From Photorhabdus caribbeanensis (lineage in GTDB: Bacteria; Pseudomonadota; Gammaproteobacteria; Enterobacterales; Enterobacteriaceae): a stretch of 64,000 nucleotides of DNA. The notes under the pieces were generated by a model. It ran no database searches. It had not been told where the DNA came from and was given only the letters and a program-made list of their open reading frames with translations. Every line of letters starts with the position of its first letter. Position 1 is the first letter of the stretch. Made by a program: the position numbers and the translations under genes. The stretch is from the NCBI RefSeq assembly GCF_018448885.1, contig NZ_RCWB01000015.1, forward strand, positions 43,370 to 107,369. The letters run 5' to 3'. Positions 9,502 through 22,015 of the stretch are shown here, one piece after another.

Positions 9502-11217
9502 TTAACTAAAGAAATAGCGCTGATTGAGCGCGACTGTCCTGACCGGTTTTACTGTGGCATATTCACCATTCACCTTGACAGCAAAAGTTTCTGCATCCAC
9601 TTCAATAACGGGCGTTTCAGCATTACGAACCATATCTTTCTTAGAGATAGCCCGGCAGTTGCGCACCGCCATAACCTGACGTTCCAAACCAAGGCTCTCT
9701 TTTACCCCCAGTTCCATTGCCGCCTGGGATACAAAAGTAACACAGGTTTCCTGAAGAGTTTTGCCCAATGCGCCAAACATCGGACGATAAAATGTCGGTT
9801 GCGGTGTCGGCAGTGAAGCATTTGGGTCCCCCATCACCGCCCAATTAATCATACCGCCTTTAATGACCAACTTAGGTTTTACGCCAAAGAAACGTGGCTC
9901 CCACAGCACAAGATCAGCTATTTTTCCCACTTCAACCGAACCGAGCACATGACTTATTCCCTGAGCAATAGCCGGGTTAATCGTAATTTTGGCGACGTAA
10001 CGTAATACACGAAAGTTATCGTTATGTGCTGCATCCTCCGGCAACTTGCCACGTGCCGCTTTCATAGCATGAGCAGTTTGCATCACACGCAGCCAGTTCT
10101 CTCCCACTCGCCCCATTGCCTGAGAATCACTGGAAAACATCGACAGTACGCCCATATCATGCAGAACATTCTCCGCTGCAATGGTCTCTGGACGCACACG
10201 GCTTTCCGAAAATGCAACATCGGCCGGTACTTTGGGATTAAGGTTATGGCAAACCATAATCATATCAAATAGTTCTGCCTGACTATTGATACCGTAAGGC
10301 AGAGTGGGATTAGTCGAGCTGGGCAACACATTCATCTGGCTGGCAACTTTAATGATATCCGGTGCATGTCCGCCACCGGCGCCTTCGGTATGGAAAGTAT
10401 GAATGGTGCGACCTTCAAAAGCGTCGATAGTATCCTCAACATAACCACCTTCATTCAGGCTATCAGTATGCACTGCAACTTGGATATCCATTTCATCCGC
10501 TACACGTAAGGCATTACGTAATGCGGAATTAGTTGCGCCCCAGTCCTCATGCACTTTCAGCCCGGCAACACCCGCTTTGATCTGTTCAACCAGCGGCATA
10601 GCCACCGCAGCATGGCCTTTTCCCAAGATACCTACGTTAACCGGTAAACTTTCAAAAGCACGCAACATGCGATGGATATGCCACGGACCGGCGGTGACAG
10701 TGGTGCCATTAGTGCCATCAGTGGGACCAACACCACCGCCAAAGAAAGTCGTCACACCATTGGATAAAGCGTGCTCAACCTGTTGAGGAGAAATAAAGTG
10801 AATATGGGTATCAATGCCAGCCGCCGTGAGGATGAGATGCTCGCCAGATATAGCATCCGTACTAACGCCAACCACCATGCCGGGGGTAACACCATTCATC
10901 ATGTTAGGATTACCACTTTTACCTATCCCGACAATGCGTCCCCCTTTTATGCCGACATCCGCTTTAATAACGCCTTGTCGGGCATCCAAAATCGTGACGC
11001 TGGTAATCACCAAATCCAAGACGTTTTCGCTGGTCATACGGTTATCCGCCCCCATACCATCACGCAGCGATTTACCTCCGCCATAGACCGATTCATCACC
11101 ATAGCCACGCAGATCTTTCTCAATTTCAATAAATAGATTGGTATCACCCAGGCGGATTTTATCGCCGGTCGTTGGACCAAAAAGACCTACATATTCCTGT
11201 CGGGAAATGGTTGGCAT
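9502..11217 (-). CDS. ureC: urease alpha (catalytic) subunit
   Basis: UreC hydrolyses urea to ammonia and carbamate. All active-site residues are present: nickel ligands H138, H140, H250, H276 and D364, the carbamylated K221, and the flap pair C323-H324. The 571 residues match the usual length. The beta-sandwich entry (about 1-130) precedes the amidohydrolase barrel. It is the third gene of the operon after ureA and ureB, the three-subunit bacterial arrangement. Nothing suggests inactivation. Confidence 0.98.
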   Translation of the reverse strand: MPTISRQEYVGLFGPTTGDKIRLGDTNLFIEIEKDLRGYGDESVYGGGKSLRDGMGADNRMTSENVLDLVITSVTILDARQGVIKADVGIKGGRIVGIGKSGNPNMMNGVTPGMVVGVSTDAISGEHLILTAAGIDTHIHFISPQQVEHALSNGVTTFFGGGVGPTDGTNGTTVTAGPWHIHRMLRAFESLPVNVGILGKGHAAVAMPLVEQIKAGVAGLKVHEDWGATNSALRNALRVADEMDIQVAVHTDSLNEGGYVEDTIDAFEGRTIHTFHTEGAGGGHAPDIIKVASQMNVLPSSTNPTLPYGINSQAELFDMIMVCHNLNPKVPADVAFSESRVRPETIAAENVLHDMGVLSMFSSDSQAMGRVGENWLRVMQTAHAMKAARGKLPEDAAHNDNFRVLRYVAKITINPAIAQGISHVLGSVEVGKIADLVLWEPRFFGVKPKLVIKGGMINWAVMGDPNASLPTPQPTFYRPMFGALGKTLQETCVTFVSQAAMELGVKESLGLERQVMAVRNCRAISKKDMVRNAETPVIEVDAETFAVKVNGEYATVKPVRTVALNQRYFFS

Positions 11218-11300
11218 AGTTTATTCCTTTGTTCGAAAAATTTTCCGACGTTTGTCAACTCTACCTTGAATTTATTCGATAATCTTATAACTCAATTCTA

Positions 11301-11690
11301 CTACCCGGCATGTAACCAAGTTTTCTCCACAGGCTCCTCAATGGCAACCTGACTTTTACCCGCCCAACCATCAACTAAATTATTAAATCCATAAACGTTT
11401 TGTTTCCCACCAATCGGGATTAATGACACCTCGATTTCATCACCGGGTTCAAAACGGATAGCGGTTGTTGCCGTGATATTAAGTCGTTTACCAAACGCAG
11501 CCGCACGATTAAATTGCAAAGCTTTATTTACTTCAAAAAAATGGAAATGAGATCCCACCTGAATAGGACGATCACCTGAATTACGAACTTTTAATTGAAT
11601 AACCGGACGATCTTCATTAAAGGAGATCGGGTCTTGAGCCAGAATATACCCCCCCAACGGAGTAATATCTTCTTTATTATTTTTTTCCAT
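11301..11690 (-). CDS. ureB: urease beta subunit
   Basis: This 129-residue structural subunit shows the signature [15 protein letters not shown] and the following FEPGDE. It packs against UreC in the (UreABC)3 trimer. It begins with a charged extension ([19 protein letters not shown]), similar to Yersinia-type UreB and longer than the Klebsiella subunit. It lies 83 bases before ureC and 91 bases after ureA, in the same operon. Confidence 0.96.
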   Translation of the reverse strand: MEKNNKEDITPLGGYILAQDPISFNEDRPVIQLKVRNSGDRPIQVGSHFHFFEVNKALQFNRAAAFGKRLNITATTAIRFEPGDEIEVSLIPIGGKQNVYGFNNLVDGWAGKSQVAIEEPVEKTWLHAG

Positions 11691-11781
11691 CGGAAAATCC
11701 CCACGTTAAGACGTGAATCAAGACATAAGTTAATATTTTGTCTAGATAATTTTTCCTACTATTTATAATTTATTTAAACAA

Positions 11782-12084
11782 TTATTGAATGGGATCATGC
11801 ACCGTAACTAAGCGACTGCCATCAGTAAATATTGCTTCAACCTGCACATGCGGAATAAGATCAGCCACGCCATCCATCACATCTTCTTTAGTCAGAACAT
11901 GCCTGGAATCATCCATCACTTCTTCCAATGTTTTTCCCTCTCTTGCGCCTTCCAATGCCGCCGCAGTAATAATCGCGACGGCTTCAGGATAATTGAGTTT
12001 TAAGCCGCGAGACTTACGCTTTAATGCGACATCAGCCAGTGTATATACCATAAGTTTTTCGATTTCCCTTGGCGTTAATTGCAT
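11782..12084 (-). CDS. ureA: urease gamma subunit
   Basis: The 100-residue protein begins [20 protein letters not shown], the standard start of UreA, and ends LVTVHDPIQ. It is the first gene of the seven-gene urease operon. Its ATG follows an AGGGGGTTTT sequence that can serve as ribosome binding site. A nickel transporter is transcribed in the opposite direction from the other side of the control region. Confidence 0.97.
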   Translation of the reverse strand: MQLTPREIEKLMVYTLADVALKRKSRGLKLNYPEAVAIITAAALEGAREGKTLEEVMDDSRHVLTKEDVMDGVADLIPHVQVEAIFTDGSRLVTVHDPIQ

Positions 12085-12457
12085 AAAACCCCCTAATCAT
12101 TGGTTATTCCATACGGTCACACTGCTATGTCAATATATAACTTAATACGATTTTCCCAACAGACTTTATTCAAAAGCTGCTGTCCCTATCCGAATATTGA
12201 TTTAGATAATCCTTTAGTAAAAAATCTTTGACATAAAGACCATAATATGTCAATTAAGATCATTCTTCTCAACACAGGTTAGTCCTCTTACCTCTTATTT
12301 AAATTTATCCAAGGTAATATTACAAGCTGATTAGTATGCCTACGTCGTAAAAAAATTATAGGTCATGGAGTCAGAAAATACTTACTGTTTTTTTGAACTT
12401 CTAGCAATCCCCCGTAAGGCGGGTTTTACATTTACAGATTTACAGGTATTCCATATT
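12085..12457. promoter_or_regulatory. urease/NiCoT divergent control region
   Basis: This 373-base AT-rich spacer separates ureA from the nickel transporter. A short GC stem (CCCG at 12411-12414, CGGG at 12420-12423, then TTTT) lies 34 bases before the transporter start and could act as an attenuator. No NikR-type GTATGA-N16-TCATAC operator was found. Confidence 0.35.
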
Positions 12458-13483
12458 ATGAACAATCTAACGGATAAAAAACGTGCTTTATCTCTTCTTA
12501 TTGTTTTGATTGCCGCCAACGTGTTGGCCTGGGTTTGGGCATTTATCGCTTTCCGTCATCATGCGATTATGATGGGGGCAGCTCTGCTGGCTTACGGTTA
12601 TGGATTGCGCCATGCGGTGGATGCTGATCATATCGCCGCAATTGATAACGTCACCCGTAAATTGATGCAACAGGGTAAATCACCCATTGCCGTCGGCGCT
12701 TTCTTTTCTCTTGGGCACTCTACCATTGTTATTCTAGCCTGTTTCGCCATCGTTCTGACCTCAATGGCGTTTAAAGATCAAATGGGCTGGGTTCATGACT
12801 ATGGCGGCATTGTTGGCACCTTAGTTTCTGCCTGCTTTCTGCTAGCGATAGCGCTGATTAATTTGCTGATATTGAAAAGCGTCTACCAGAAGTTTCAGGA
12901 GCTAAAACGCGGCAGAAATCTGACTAAAAGTGAATTAACTGAACTGGAGACGACACCGGGGGGGATCATGACGCGTCTGTTTCACTCGGTCTTCCGGCTG
13001 GTAAGTAAAAGCTGGCATATGTATTTAGTCGGTTTTCTGTTTGGATTGGGTTTCGACACCGCCACCGAAGTTGGGCTATTAAGTATATCTGCCGCCGGTT
13101 CTCTCAGTGGACTTCCTCTGTGGTCGTTGATGGTATTCCCGGCGCTATTTACCAGCGGTATGGCGCTCATTGACTCACTGGATAATTTTGTGATGGTGGG
13201 GGCCTATGGTTGGGCATTTTCCCAACCGACACGCAAACTCTACTACAACATGACCATTACCGCCGCTTCCGTTGCCGTAGCGCTGTTCATTGGTGGATTG
13301 GAAGCGCTTGGACTCATTGCTGAGCAATGGGATCTGCATGGCGTTTTCTGGGACACCATTGGGACATTAAACGATAACATGGGCAATGTTGGTTTTTGGG
13401 TCGTCGGGATTTTCATTCTATTCTGGACATTATCTGTGATGAATTACCGCTGGCGGGGGTACGATACGCTGGAAATTAAATAA
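12458..13483 (+). CDS. NiCoT-family nickel/cobalt permease
   Basis: This 341-residue membrane protein carries the NiCoT signature H-X4-D-H as H52-AVDA-D57-H58, inside GLRHAVDADHIAAIDNVTR, plus GLGFDTATE and the usual eight hydrophobic segments. It imports Ni2+ (perhaps Co2+). I chose the ATG at 12458, where family similarity begins; an upstream in-frame ATG at 12365 would add a 31-residue leader of no recognised type. Divergent placement next to urease points to nickel supply for UreC. HoxN/NixA/UreH are relatives. Confidence 0.92.
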   Translation: MNNLTDKKRALSLLIVLIAANVLAWVWAFIAFRHHAIMMGAALLAYGYGLRHAVDADHIAAIDNVTRKLMQQGKSPIAVGAFFSLGHSTIVILACFAIVLTSMAFKDQMGWVHDYGGIVGTLVSACFLLAIALINLLILKSVYQKFQELKRGRNLTKSELTELETTPGGIMTRLFHSVFRLVSKSWHMYLVGFLFGLGFDTATEVGLLSISAAGSLSGLPLWSLMVFPALFTSGMALIDSLDNFVMVGAYGWAFSQPTRKLYYNMTITAASVAVALFIGGLEALGLIAEQWDLHGVFWDTIGTLNDNMGNVGFWVVGIFILFWTLSVMNYRWRGYDTLEIK

Positions 13484-13544
13484 CAAACGCAGAACTCTTC
13501 ACATAACCGTGCGATGTATTACATCCTGAAATGTTGTTATGCTC

Positions 13545-13584
13545 GCTATCTAATGATAGCATTTGTGTTACTAGTGATATCATT
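13545..13584. promoter_or_regulatory. candidate autoregulatory operator of the toxin-antitoxin pair
   Basis: GCTATC-TAAT-GATAGC (13545-13560) is a perfect dyad. An overlapping, larger inverted repeat pairs AATGATA (13552-13558) with TATCATT (13578-13584). It lies 12-50 bases before the antitoxin ATG. Ribbon-helix-helix antitoxins commonly bind such repeats. Confidence 0.55.
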
Positions 13585-13596
13585 GTGAGAAAGGTT

Positions 13597-13887
13597 ATGC
13601 ATAAACAAACGAAACAGACAATAACCCTTCGCTTAGATGAAGGGTTAAAAACACGCATTAAAGCGTTGGCTGACACGCAAGGCATTTCTGCCCATTCGCT
13701 TATGGTACGTTCAATCGAAAGTGAAATTGATACTTTGGAGGCCAGACAACAATTTTTACGTGATGCCGAAAACGCTTGGTTAGAATATGAAGCCACCGGT
13801 TTACATTTAACTGGCAGTGAACTTTGTAATTGGCTGGATGCGATTGTACGTGGCGAGGATAAGGAGCCACCTGAATGCCATCTGTAA
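13597..13887 (+). CDS. ribbon-helix-helix (CopG/RelB-like) antitoxin
   Basis: The 96-residue protein opens with a ribbon-helix-helix: the beta strand TITLRLDEGLKTRIKALAD and helix SAHSLMVRSIESE. The acidic C-terminal half should wrap the toxin. The ATG at 13597 is preceded by GAGAAAGG; an upstream in-frame ATG at 13531 lies inside the operator. The reading frame overlaps the toxin start by 13 bases, typical of antitoxin-first modules. Confidence 0.85.
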   Translation: MHKQTKQTITLRLDEGLKTRIKALADTQGISAHSLMVRSIESEIDTLEARQQFLRDAENAWLEYEATGLHLTGSELCNWLDAIVRGEDKEPPECHL

Positions 13888-14171
13888 TAGTCACTCCCGC
13901 AGCAACAAGGGATATAAATCGTCTTGTTGATTTCTTATATCAACGCGATACAGTTGCTGTGAAGTCGGTACTTAGTATCATTAGCAAACACATCCAAGCA
14001 CTGGAATCTAACGTCTTATCTGGACGGCCAACAGAAATTTATCCACTCTTTGAGTTAATTATCCCTTTTGGTGGTACAGGCTATATATTGTTATACAGAG
14101 AACTTCCCGGAAGTAATACGCGTTACATTTTGGCTATCCGTCACCAGCGAGAAATCAACTATAAGCACTAA
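13875..14171 (+). CDS. ParE/RelE-superfamily toxin
   Basis: This 98-residue protein has the ParE-like order: PAATRDINRLVDFLYQRD (N-terminal helices), then GRPTEIYPLFELIIPFGG and the final strand YILAIRHQREINY. The last HQRE motif is common in ParE toxins, which poison DNA gyrase; RelE members instead cut mRNA on ribosomes. Which activity applies cannot be told from sequence. Its antitoxin gene overlaps upstream. The frame is intact. Confidence 0.85.
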   Translation: MPSVIVTPAATRDINRLVDFLYQRDTVAVKSVLSIISKHIQALESNVLSGRPTEIYPLFELIIPFGGTGYILLYRELPGSNTRYILAIRHQREINYKH

Positions 14172-14226
14172 CTTAAGCATTAATAACTAGTGAATCGCAA
14201 ATAAAGTAAAACAACGAATGTAATTT

Positions 14227-14261
14227 CTGTCTCTTAATCAAGAAATCTGACTAAGAGACAG
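14227..14261. terminator. bidirectional stem-loop between parE-like toxin and pntB
   Basis: CTGTCTCTTA and TAAGAGACAG form a perfect 10-base-pair stem between the convergent toxin and pntB genes. No long T run follows, so efficiency is uncertain. Confidence 0.55.
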
Positions 14262-14298
14262 TAAATCCATCATAGCTGTAAGTTAAAACAATAGAAAA

Positions 14299-15687
14299 TC
14301 ACAGTGCACGCAGGATTGCCTCTACGCTCGCCTTCGCATCACCGAACAACATCTGGCTATTGTCTTTAAAGAACAATGGATTTTGCACACCGGCGTAACC
14401 TGTGTTCATAGAACGTTTGAACACAACAACATTTTGTGCTTTCCAAACCTCCAGAACGGGCATACCCGCAATCGGGCTGTTGGGATCTTCCTGTGCCGCA
14501 GGGTTAACGGTGTCGTTGGCGCCAATGACCAACACAGTATCGGTATCAGAGAAATCATCATTGATTTCATCCATTTCCAAAACAACGTCGTAAGGCACTT
14601 TTGCTTCTGCCAACAGCACGTTCATATGCCCAGGCAGACGTCCCGCAACGGGATGAATACCAAAGCGAACGTTGACTCCCTTCTCCCGCAGTTTGGCTGT
14701 GATGTCATGTACCGGATACTGCGCCTGTGCAACAGCCATGCCGTACCCCGGCGTGATGATAACAGAAGTTGAGTTTTTCAATAGTTCAGCAACCTCTTCC
14801 GCCGTGGTTTCGCGGTACTCGCCCATCTCTTGCTCATCACCGGTTGAAGAACCATCAGAACCAAACCCGCCGGCAATCACACTGATAAAAGACCGATTCA
14901 TGGCCTTACACATGATGTAAGAGAGAATCGCCCCCGAAGAACCAACCAGCGCACCCGTTACAATCAACAAGTCATTGCTCAACATGAAACCCGCTGCTGC
15001 TGCGGCCCAGCCCGAATAGGAGTTCAACATTGAAACCACCACTGGCATATCCGCACCACCGATGGAAGCAACCAAATGCCAACCAAACGCCAATGCGATT
15101 GCTGTCATGAGCAACAACGTGAACACTTGCAGACCGGTACTTTCCGTTTTCACAAAGGTAATCAACAACACAAAGGAGATAACAAGCGCTGCAAGGTTTA
15201 ATTTATGACGATTTGGCAGCATCAACGGTTTAGAGGAAATTTTTCCACATAATTTACCAAATGCCACAACAGAACCAGTGAAAGTAACCGCACCAATGAA
15301 AACCCCTAAGAAGACTTCTGTTAGATGGATATTCTCCATCACGGGTTCTGCAAAACTATCGTGAGCAATAAAACTATTAAAACCGACCAGCACGGCGGCC
15401 AAACCGACAAAACTGTGCAGAATAGCAACCAATTCCGGCATTTCAGTCATTTCAACTTTATTTGCCAGACGAATACCAATCACCGCACCAATCACCATCG
15501 CCAGAATAATCCAGACAACACTTCCGGTATCAGGCCCGAAAATAGTCGCAATCAATGCGATTGCCATTCCAGTGATACCAAAAATATTTCCACGTTTAGA
15601 ACTCTCATGACGAGATAAACCTGCCAGGCTGAAAATAAATAAAACGGCGGCAACAATATATGCTGCTGTAACGACTCCACTCGACAT
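14299..15687 (-). CDS. pntB: NAD(P) transhydrogenase subunit beta
   Basis: This 462-residue inner-membrane subunit has about nine hydrophobic segments in the first 260 residues and a C-terminal NADP(H)-binding domain (dIII) containing [30 protein letters not shown] (in part) and IGANDTVNP. With PntA it uses the proton gradient to reduce NADP+ with NADH. It follows pntA by 10 bases, as in E. coli, and its length equals that of the E. coli protein. Confidence 0.97.
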   Translation of the reverse strand: MSSGVVTAAYIVAAVLFIFSLAGLSRHESSKRGNIFGITGMAIALIATIFGPDTGSVVWIILAMVIGAVIGIRLANKVEMTEMPELVAILHSFVGLAAVLVGFNSFIAHDSFAEPVMENIHLTEVFLGVFIGAVTFTGSVVAFGKLCGKISSKPLMLPNRHKLNLAALVISFVLLITFVKTESTGLQVFTLLLMTAIALAFGWHLVASIGGADMPVVVSMLNSYSGWAAAAAGFMLSNDLLIVTGALVGSSGAILSYIMCKAMNRSFISVIAGGFGSDGSSTGDEQEMGEYRETTAEEVAELLKNSTSVIITPGYGMAVAQAQYPVHDITAKLREKGVNVRFGIHPVAGRLPGHMNVLLAEAKVPYDVVLEMDEINDDFSDTDTVLVIGANDTVNPAAQEDPNSPIAGMPVLEVWKAQNVVVFKRSMNTGYAGVQNPLFFKDNSQMLFGDAKASVEAILRAL

Positions 15688-15697
15688 TAGTTACCCC

Positions 15698-17617
<1,920 letters not shown>

Positions 17618-18571
17618 ATGAAGCTGAAAACAACGATGATTGCAGCAGCGGTACTCTCATTAACGGGTATTACCACTGTTCAAGCAGCTCAGGAGTTATC
17701 CCCGGAGAAAGCAGCGGAGCTGAAACCGTTTAAACGTATTACGGTTACAGGCCCTTTTAATGCTATTTATGAAGCTGCTGATGCGGTTTCCCGTCGTGCA
17801 GATAAAATGGGGGCAGATGGGTTTTACATTCAAAGCCTTGACGATCTGAATAATAGTGGCAACCTGCGCGTTGTAGCTGATCTGTATCACAAAGATGCAG
17901 AGAAAATTGATAATTCACCTAAATATCGTGAGTTTCGCGGCATCAAAGAATTACCCAAAACAGAAGCTGTAACGTTGGAGCCATTCGATACGGTCACTAT
18001 CAGCGGCTTTTATGACACTGAACCCGATTTGAATGAAGCCATTGCAAAAGAAGCCAAGAAAAAAGGCGCAGCGGCTTTCTATATTGTTCGTCAGGTTGCA
18101 ATCAATGACGGCGGTAATCAAACGATTACTGCTTATGTTTATAAAGATGATGCGCCAAAACGCCAAATTCAGGCTGATGAAGCTGTCATCCCGGCAGATT
18201 CCGATTCTGGACGCACCGCATTGGCTGCTGGTGGCGAATCGGCTAAGAAAGTAGAAATTCCTGGTTTAGCTTCTTCAACTTCGACCAGTAATTCTGTTGG
18301 CCGTTTCTTTGAAACTCAGTATTCTAAAGGTGAACGTTACACCGTAACTCTTCCTGATGGTACGAAAATCCAGGAATTAAATAAAATCAGCGCTGCTCAG
18401 ATGGTCCCTTTTGATTCCATTACCTTTTCAGGTTACTACAACAGCATGCCTGATGTTTCCTATGAAGTCGCTAAACGTGCCGCGGCTAAAGGCGCTAAGT
18501 ACTATCATATTACTCGTGAATGGCAATCCAGTGGTGGTACTTCCACTATCAGTGCTGACCTGTTCAAATAA
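17618..18571 (+). CDS. ydgH: periplasmic YdgH protein with three YdgH/BhsA-like domains
   Basis: The 317-residue protein begins with a cleavable signal peptide (MKLKTTMIAAAVLSLTGITT, cut after VQA). Three similar domains of about 60 residues follow (near 28-90, 115-180 and 255-317), each with a V-x-G/SGxF motif and a K/RRADKMGA-type helix. The order matches E. coli YdgH. The ATG at 17618 has GGAAGGA before it; an in-frame ATG at 17594 precedes the signal peptide. Function is not firmly established. pntAB is divergent as in E. coli. Confidence 0.93.
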   Translation: MKLKTTMIAAAVLSLTGITTVQAAQELSPEKAAELKPFKRITVTGPFNAIYEAADAVSRRADKMGADGFYIQSLDDLNNSGNLRVVADLYHKDAEKIDNSPKYREFRGIKELPKTEAVTLEPFDTVTISGFYDTEPDLNEAIAKEAKKKGAAAFYIVRQVAINDGGNQTITAYVYKDDAPKRQIQADEAVIPADSDSGRTALAAGGESAKKVEIPGLASSTSTSNSVGRFFETQYSKGERYTVTLPDGTKIQELNKISAAQMVPFDSITFSGYYNSMPDVSYEVAKRAAAKGAKYYHITREWQSSGGTSTISADLFK

Positions 18572-18596
18572 CCCTATTGAACCAAAAACAAAAAAG

Positions 18597-18627
18597 GCAC
18601 ACATGATAATCATATGTGCTTTTTTTA
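18597..18627 (+). terminator. rho-independent terminator of ydgH
   Basis: GCACACATG and CATATGTGC form a near-perfect stem followed by seven T. It stands just before the convergent darC stop and may serve both. Confidence 0.85.
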
Positions 18628-18654
18628 TTTATAAAGATAATAAAGTTCTTCAAA

Positions 18655-18897
18655 TTAGTTAGCGGATTCCAACTTCGAATCGATACAATCAATAGCATTC
18701 TGTATCGTCACTATTTTTTCCGCTTCTTCATCATCAATAGTTATTCCAAAATGCTCTTCCAGAGCCATAATCAGTTCAACATTATCTAACGAGTCAGCAC
18801 CTAATTCCTCGAATGTTTGTGTATTAAGAATCTGGGTTTCAGGTATCCCAAGTTGTTCTGCAACAACACTTTTGACACGATTCTCTAAATTTTCCAC
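18655..18897 (-). CDS. darC: acyl carrier protein of the dialkylresorcinol/stilbene operon
   Basis: This 80-residue ACP carries the phosphopantetheine site [10 protein letters not shown] with Ser36. It is acidic and helical like fatty-acid ACPs. The start is GTG with AGGA nine bases ahead. It is the last gene of darA-darB-darC (called stlE in the stilbene literature of Photorhabdus) and is thought to carry the beta-ketoacyl or cinnamoyl-derived chain for condensation by DarB. It is not the housekeeping AcpP, which sits with fabF elsewhere. Confidence 0.88.
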   Translation of the reverse strand: MENLENRVKSVVAEQLGIPETQILNTQTFEELGADSLDNVELIMALEEHFGITIDDEEAEKIVTIQNAIDCIDSKLESAN

Positions 18898-18977
18898 GCT
18901 GTATTTTCCTAGATGTACCCATTACGAGGGGAAACAGGTTGTTTCCCCCATTCTTCATTAACACTAAGATTAAATAT

Positions 18978-20126
<1,149 letters not shown>

Positions 20127-21074
20127 TTACTTATTTATCTCCTTATCATCATAGCGGGCAGAACCAGAAGGTTGTTCATAGTATTTCTGTAATTCATTAA
20201 GACGTTCTTTAAGTAATGGGGTAAGCAAACGGCGAACAACTACTGAAATAGGAAAAACAACTAGTACCATCAATATCAAATAGGTTACAAATAACGCTAA
20301 TAAAGAGCGTCTTACCCATATCCCTCGTTTGCCTACACGGCAAATCAGCCCGGACCAAAATCTAAACCCTCGATGCGCCGCACGTTCACCGAAAATAAAA
20401 GCTTGGTCGACAACGGCCGCTCCCATACCTTTCAACATTGGAGCATCAACTTTCTCTTTATCCGTTTTGAGCGCTGCCAACAATGCATTACCAAAACGTG
20501 GAGCATCTTTAACGTCTTCCTCCGATACGCCCGCCCGCGGTAAGCTAGGAAATGGCTGTCTTTTTCCTGTCATTAGCCATATCGGGGTTGTGAATACTGT
20601 CGCAAAAAAGTTTGCTTTATCAACAAAAACCACGTTATCGCGCAAATATGCTCCACTTTCATGCAACAATCTTTTGACAGTTTCCTGAGCTATCAACCAC
20701 ATGTTTCGGCAAGCAATAACCGTCACCACCGGTCGGCCATTAAGTACACGCTTTCCTTCTTTACTCTTAAGAAATGCTGTTATCGGAGGAGCCGGCGATA
20801 AATACCAAACTTGGTAGCCTAATATGACCAAATCAAAAGGTTCTTCGTCTTCCAGATTCAAAGGCGCTAGCTCAGGCGGATGTAATTGCACTGTTTCTGG
20901 AAAAACATCAACAAATTTGGAAAATTTCCAGGGAAATTCAAATTCTGGAATCGGTTTCAGAACAACTTCACGGATGTATATCTCGTCAGACTCTTGCAGA
21001 GGTGAGATTAAACTTTTTACCACCTCGATCAATTGGCCACTTTGGGAATATGACACTACAAGAACACGTTTCAT
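20127..21074 (-). CDS. darA: flavodoxin-like aromatase / dialkylresorcinol condensing enzyme
   Basis: This 315-residue protein begins with a flavodoxin-like fold: VLVVSYSQSGQL is the FMN-phosphate-type loop and VILGYQVWYLSPAPPI a second loop. Near the C-terminus a strongly hydrophobic segment (about 255-285) suggests membrane attachment. Such proteins are annotated as DarA or StlC and are thought to oxidise or aromatise the ring made by DarB. It is the first gene of the operon, 941 bases from the divergent ydgI. Function is taken from the family; the sequence itself shows only the flavodoxin-like part. Confidence 0.85.
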   Translation of the reverse strand: MKRVLVVSYSQSGQLIEVVKSLISPLQESDEIYIREVVLKPIPEFEFPWKFSKFVDVFPETVQLHPPELAPLNLEDEEPFDLVILGYQVWYLSPAPPITAFLKSKEGKRVLNGRPVVTVIACRNMWLIAQETVKRLLHESGAYLRDNVVFVDKANFFATVFTTPIWLMTGKRQPFPSLPRAGVSEEDVKDAPRFGNALLAALKTDKEKVDAPMLKGMGAAVVDQAFIFGERAAHRGFRFWSGLICRVGKRGIWVRRSLLALFVTYLILMVLVVFPISVVVRRLLTPLLKERLNELQKYYEQPSGSARYDDKEINK

Positions 21075-22015
21075 ATGTTCTAACCTTTATGAATATTTAA
21101 TACTGAGCCATTCATCGGCACCTAAAAGATAAGAATTTGAATGACAGTTGACCTCTAACCATCTGAGAATATTTTTTGGCATATGTACATATAATCATTC
21201 CTGAAAATTAAAAACATACACAAGAAAAATAAGTTAATAAATGGCAGAGTAATATTTTCACAAACAATATAAATCAAAGCTGTCGTTGTCAACATGATTT
21301 TTTTATTTTTATATAAGATTAGTTTTATATCACATTGTGGGAATTTAATTAGTTACTGATAGAAAAATTAATAAAAAATATATTAACCTGAATATAAAAT
21401 TAACAAAATCAATTAAAATTAAGAAAATATTTAAATAAAATCAATAAATTAAAAAAACACCCCGCATGTTTTAATTTGATAAGATATTCATAACATTATG
21501 AAACTACATATTCGATAGATTAATTTAATAATCTGACATGAAAACAAGAGATGATTATTACTTAGCAGTAATATTACATAACAAAATAAAAATTTATCTT
21601 TCACAACCACTTTTATTAAATTTTGAGATCAGTCGAAAAAATTAAAATAAAAATTACTTAATTAGTAATAACACCATAGTACTTCATACTTATCACCTAT
21701 TTACCTCAGCACAACAAACAGCATTATAAAAATAACTCATATAAGCTTATAAAAAATAAACTGCATCTCACCACATTTAATCATCACCAAACTCACCATC
21801 AAACAATGCATAAATTTTATAGTTATTTGCATAGAAAACCATTGCATCCAGTTCATACCCTTCGTAGAATCCCCCCTCTATTTCTAGGTTCAATCAGTCT
21901 GTCTTTCTGTTCTGTACAGCTTGGAAGCGACAAAAACCCGATACCCAGCTCATCTTTATGATCGGGGTAAAAAACTGGCTAATAATGCAGTTTATGTCAC
22001 ATTAGGAACATATCT
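21075..22015. promoter_or_regulatory. 941-base AT-rich region between darA and ydgI
   Basis: Roughly 21180-21840 is extremely AT-rich with long A and T tracts and no ORF that I believe. It should contain the divergent promoters of darABC and ydgI, and the composition fits H-NS-type silencing (inference). A stem CCCGAT (21937-21942) / ATCGGG (21961-21966) lies in the ydgI leader. No regulator gene is present here, unlike dar loci with darSR genes. Confidence 0.45.

Noticed and set aside
10577..11136. Plus-strand open frames inside ureC
   Set aside because: They lie antisense to a well conserved enzyme with all active-site residues; no independent support.
12085..12457. NikR operator upstream of the nickel transporter
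   Set aside because: GTATG and TCAT occur near 12335-12367, but the spacing is 22-23 bases instead of 16 and the halves are imperfect.
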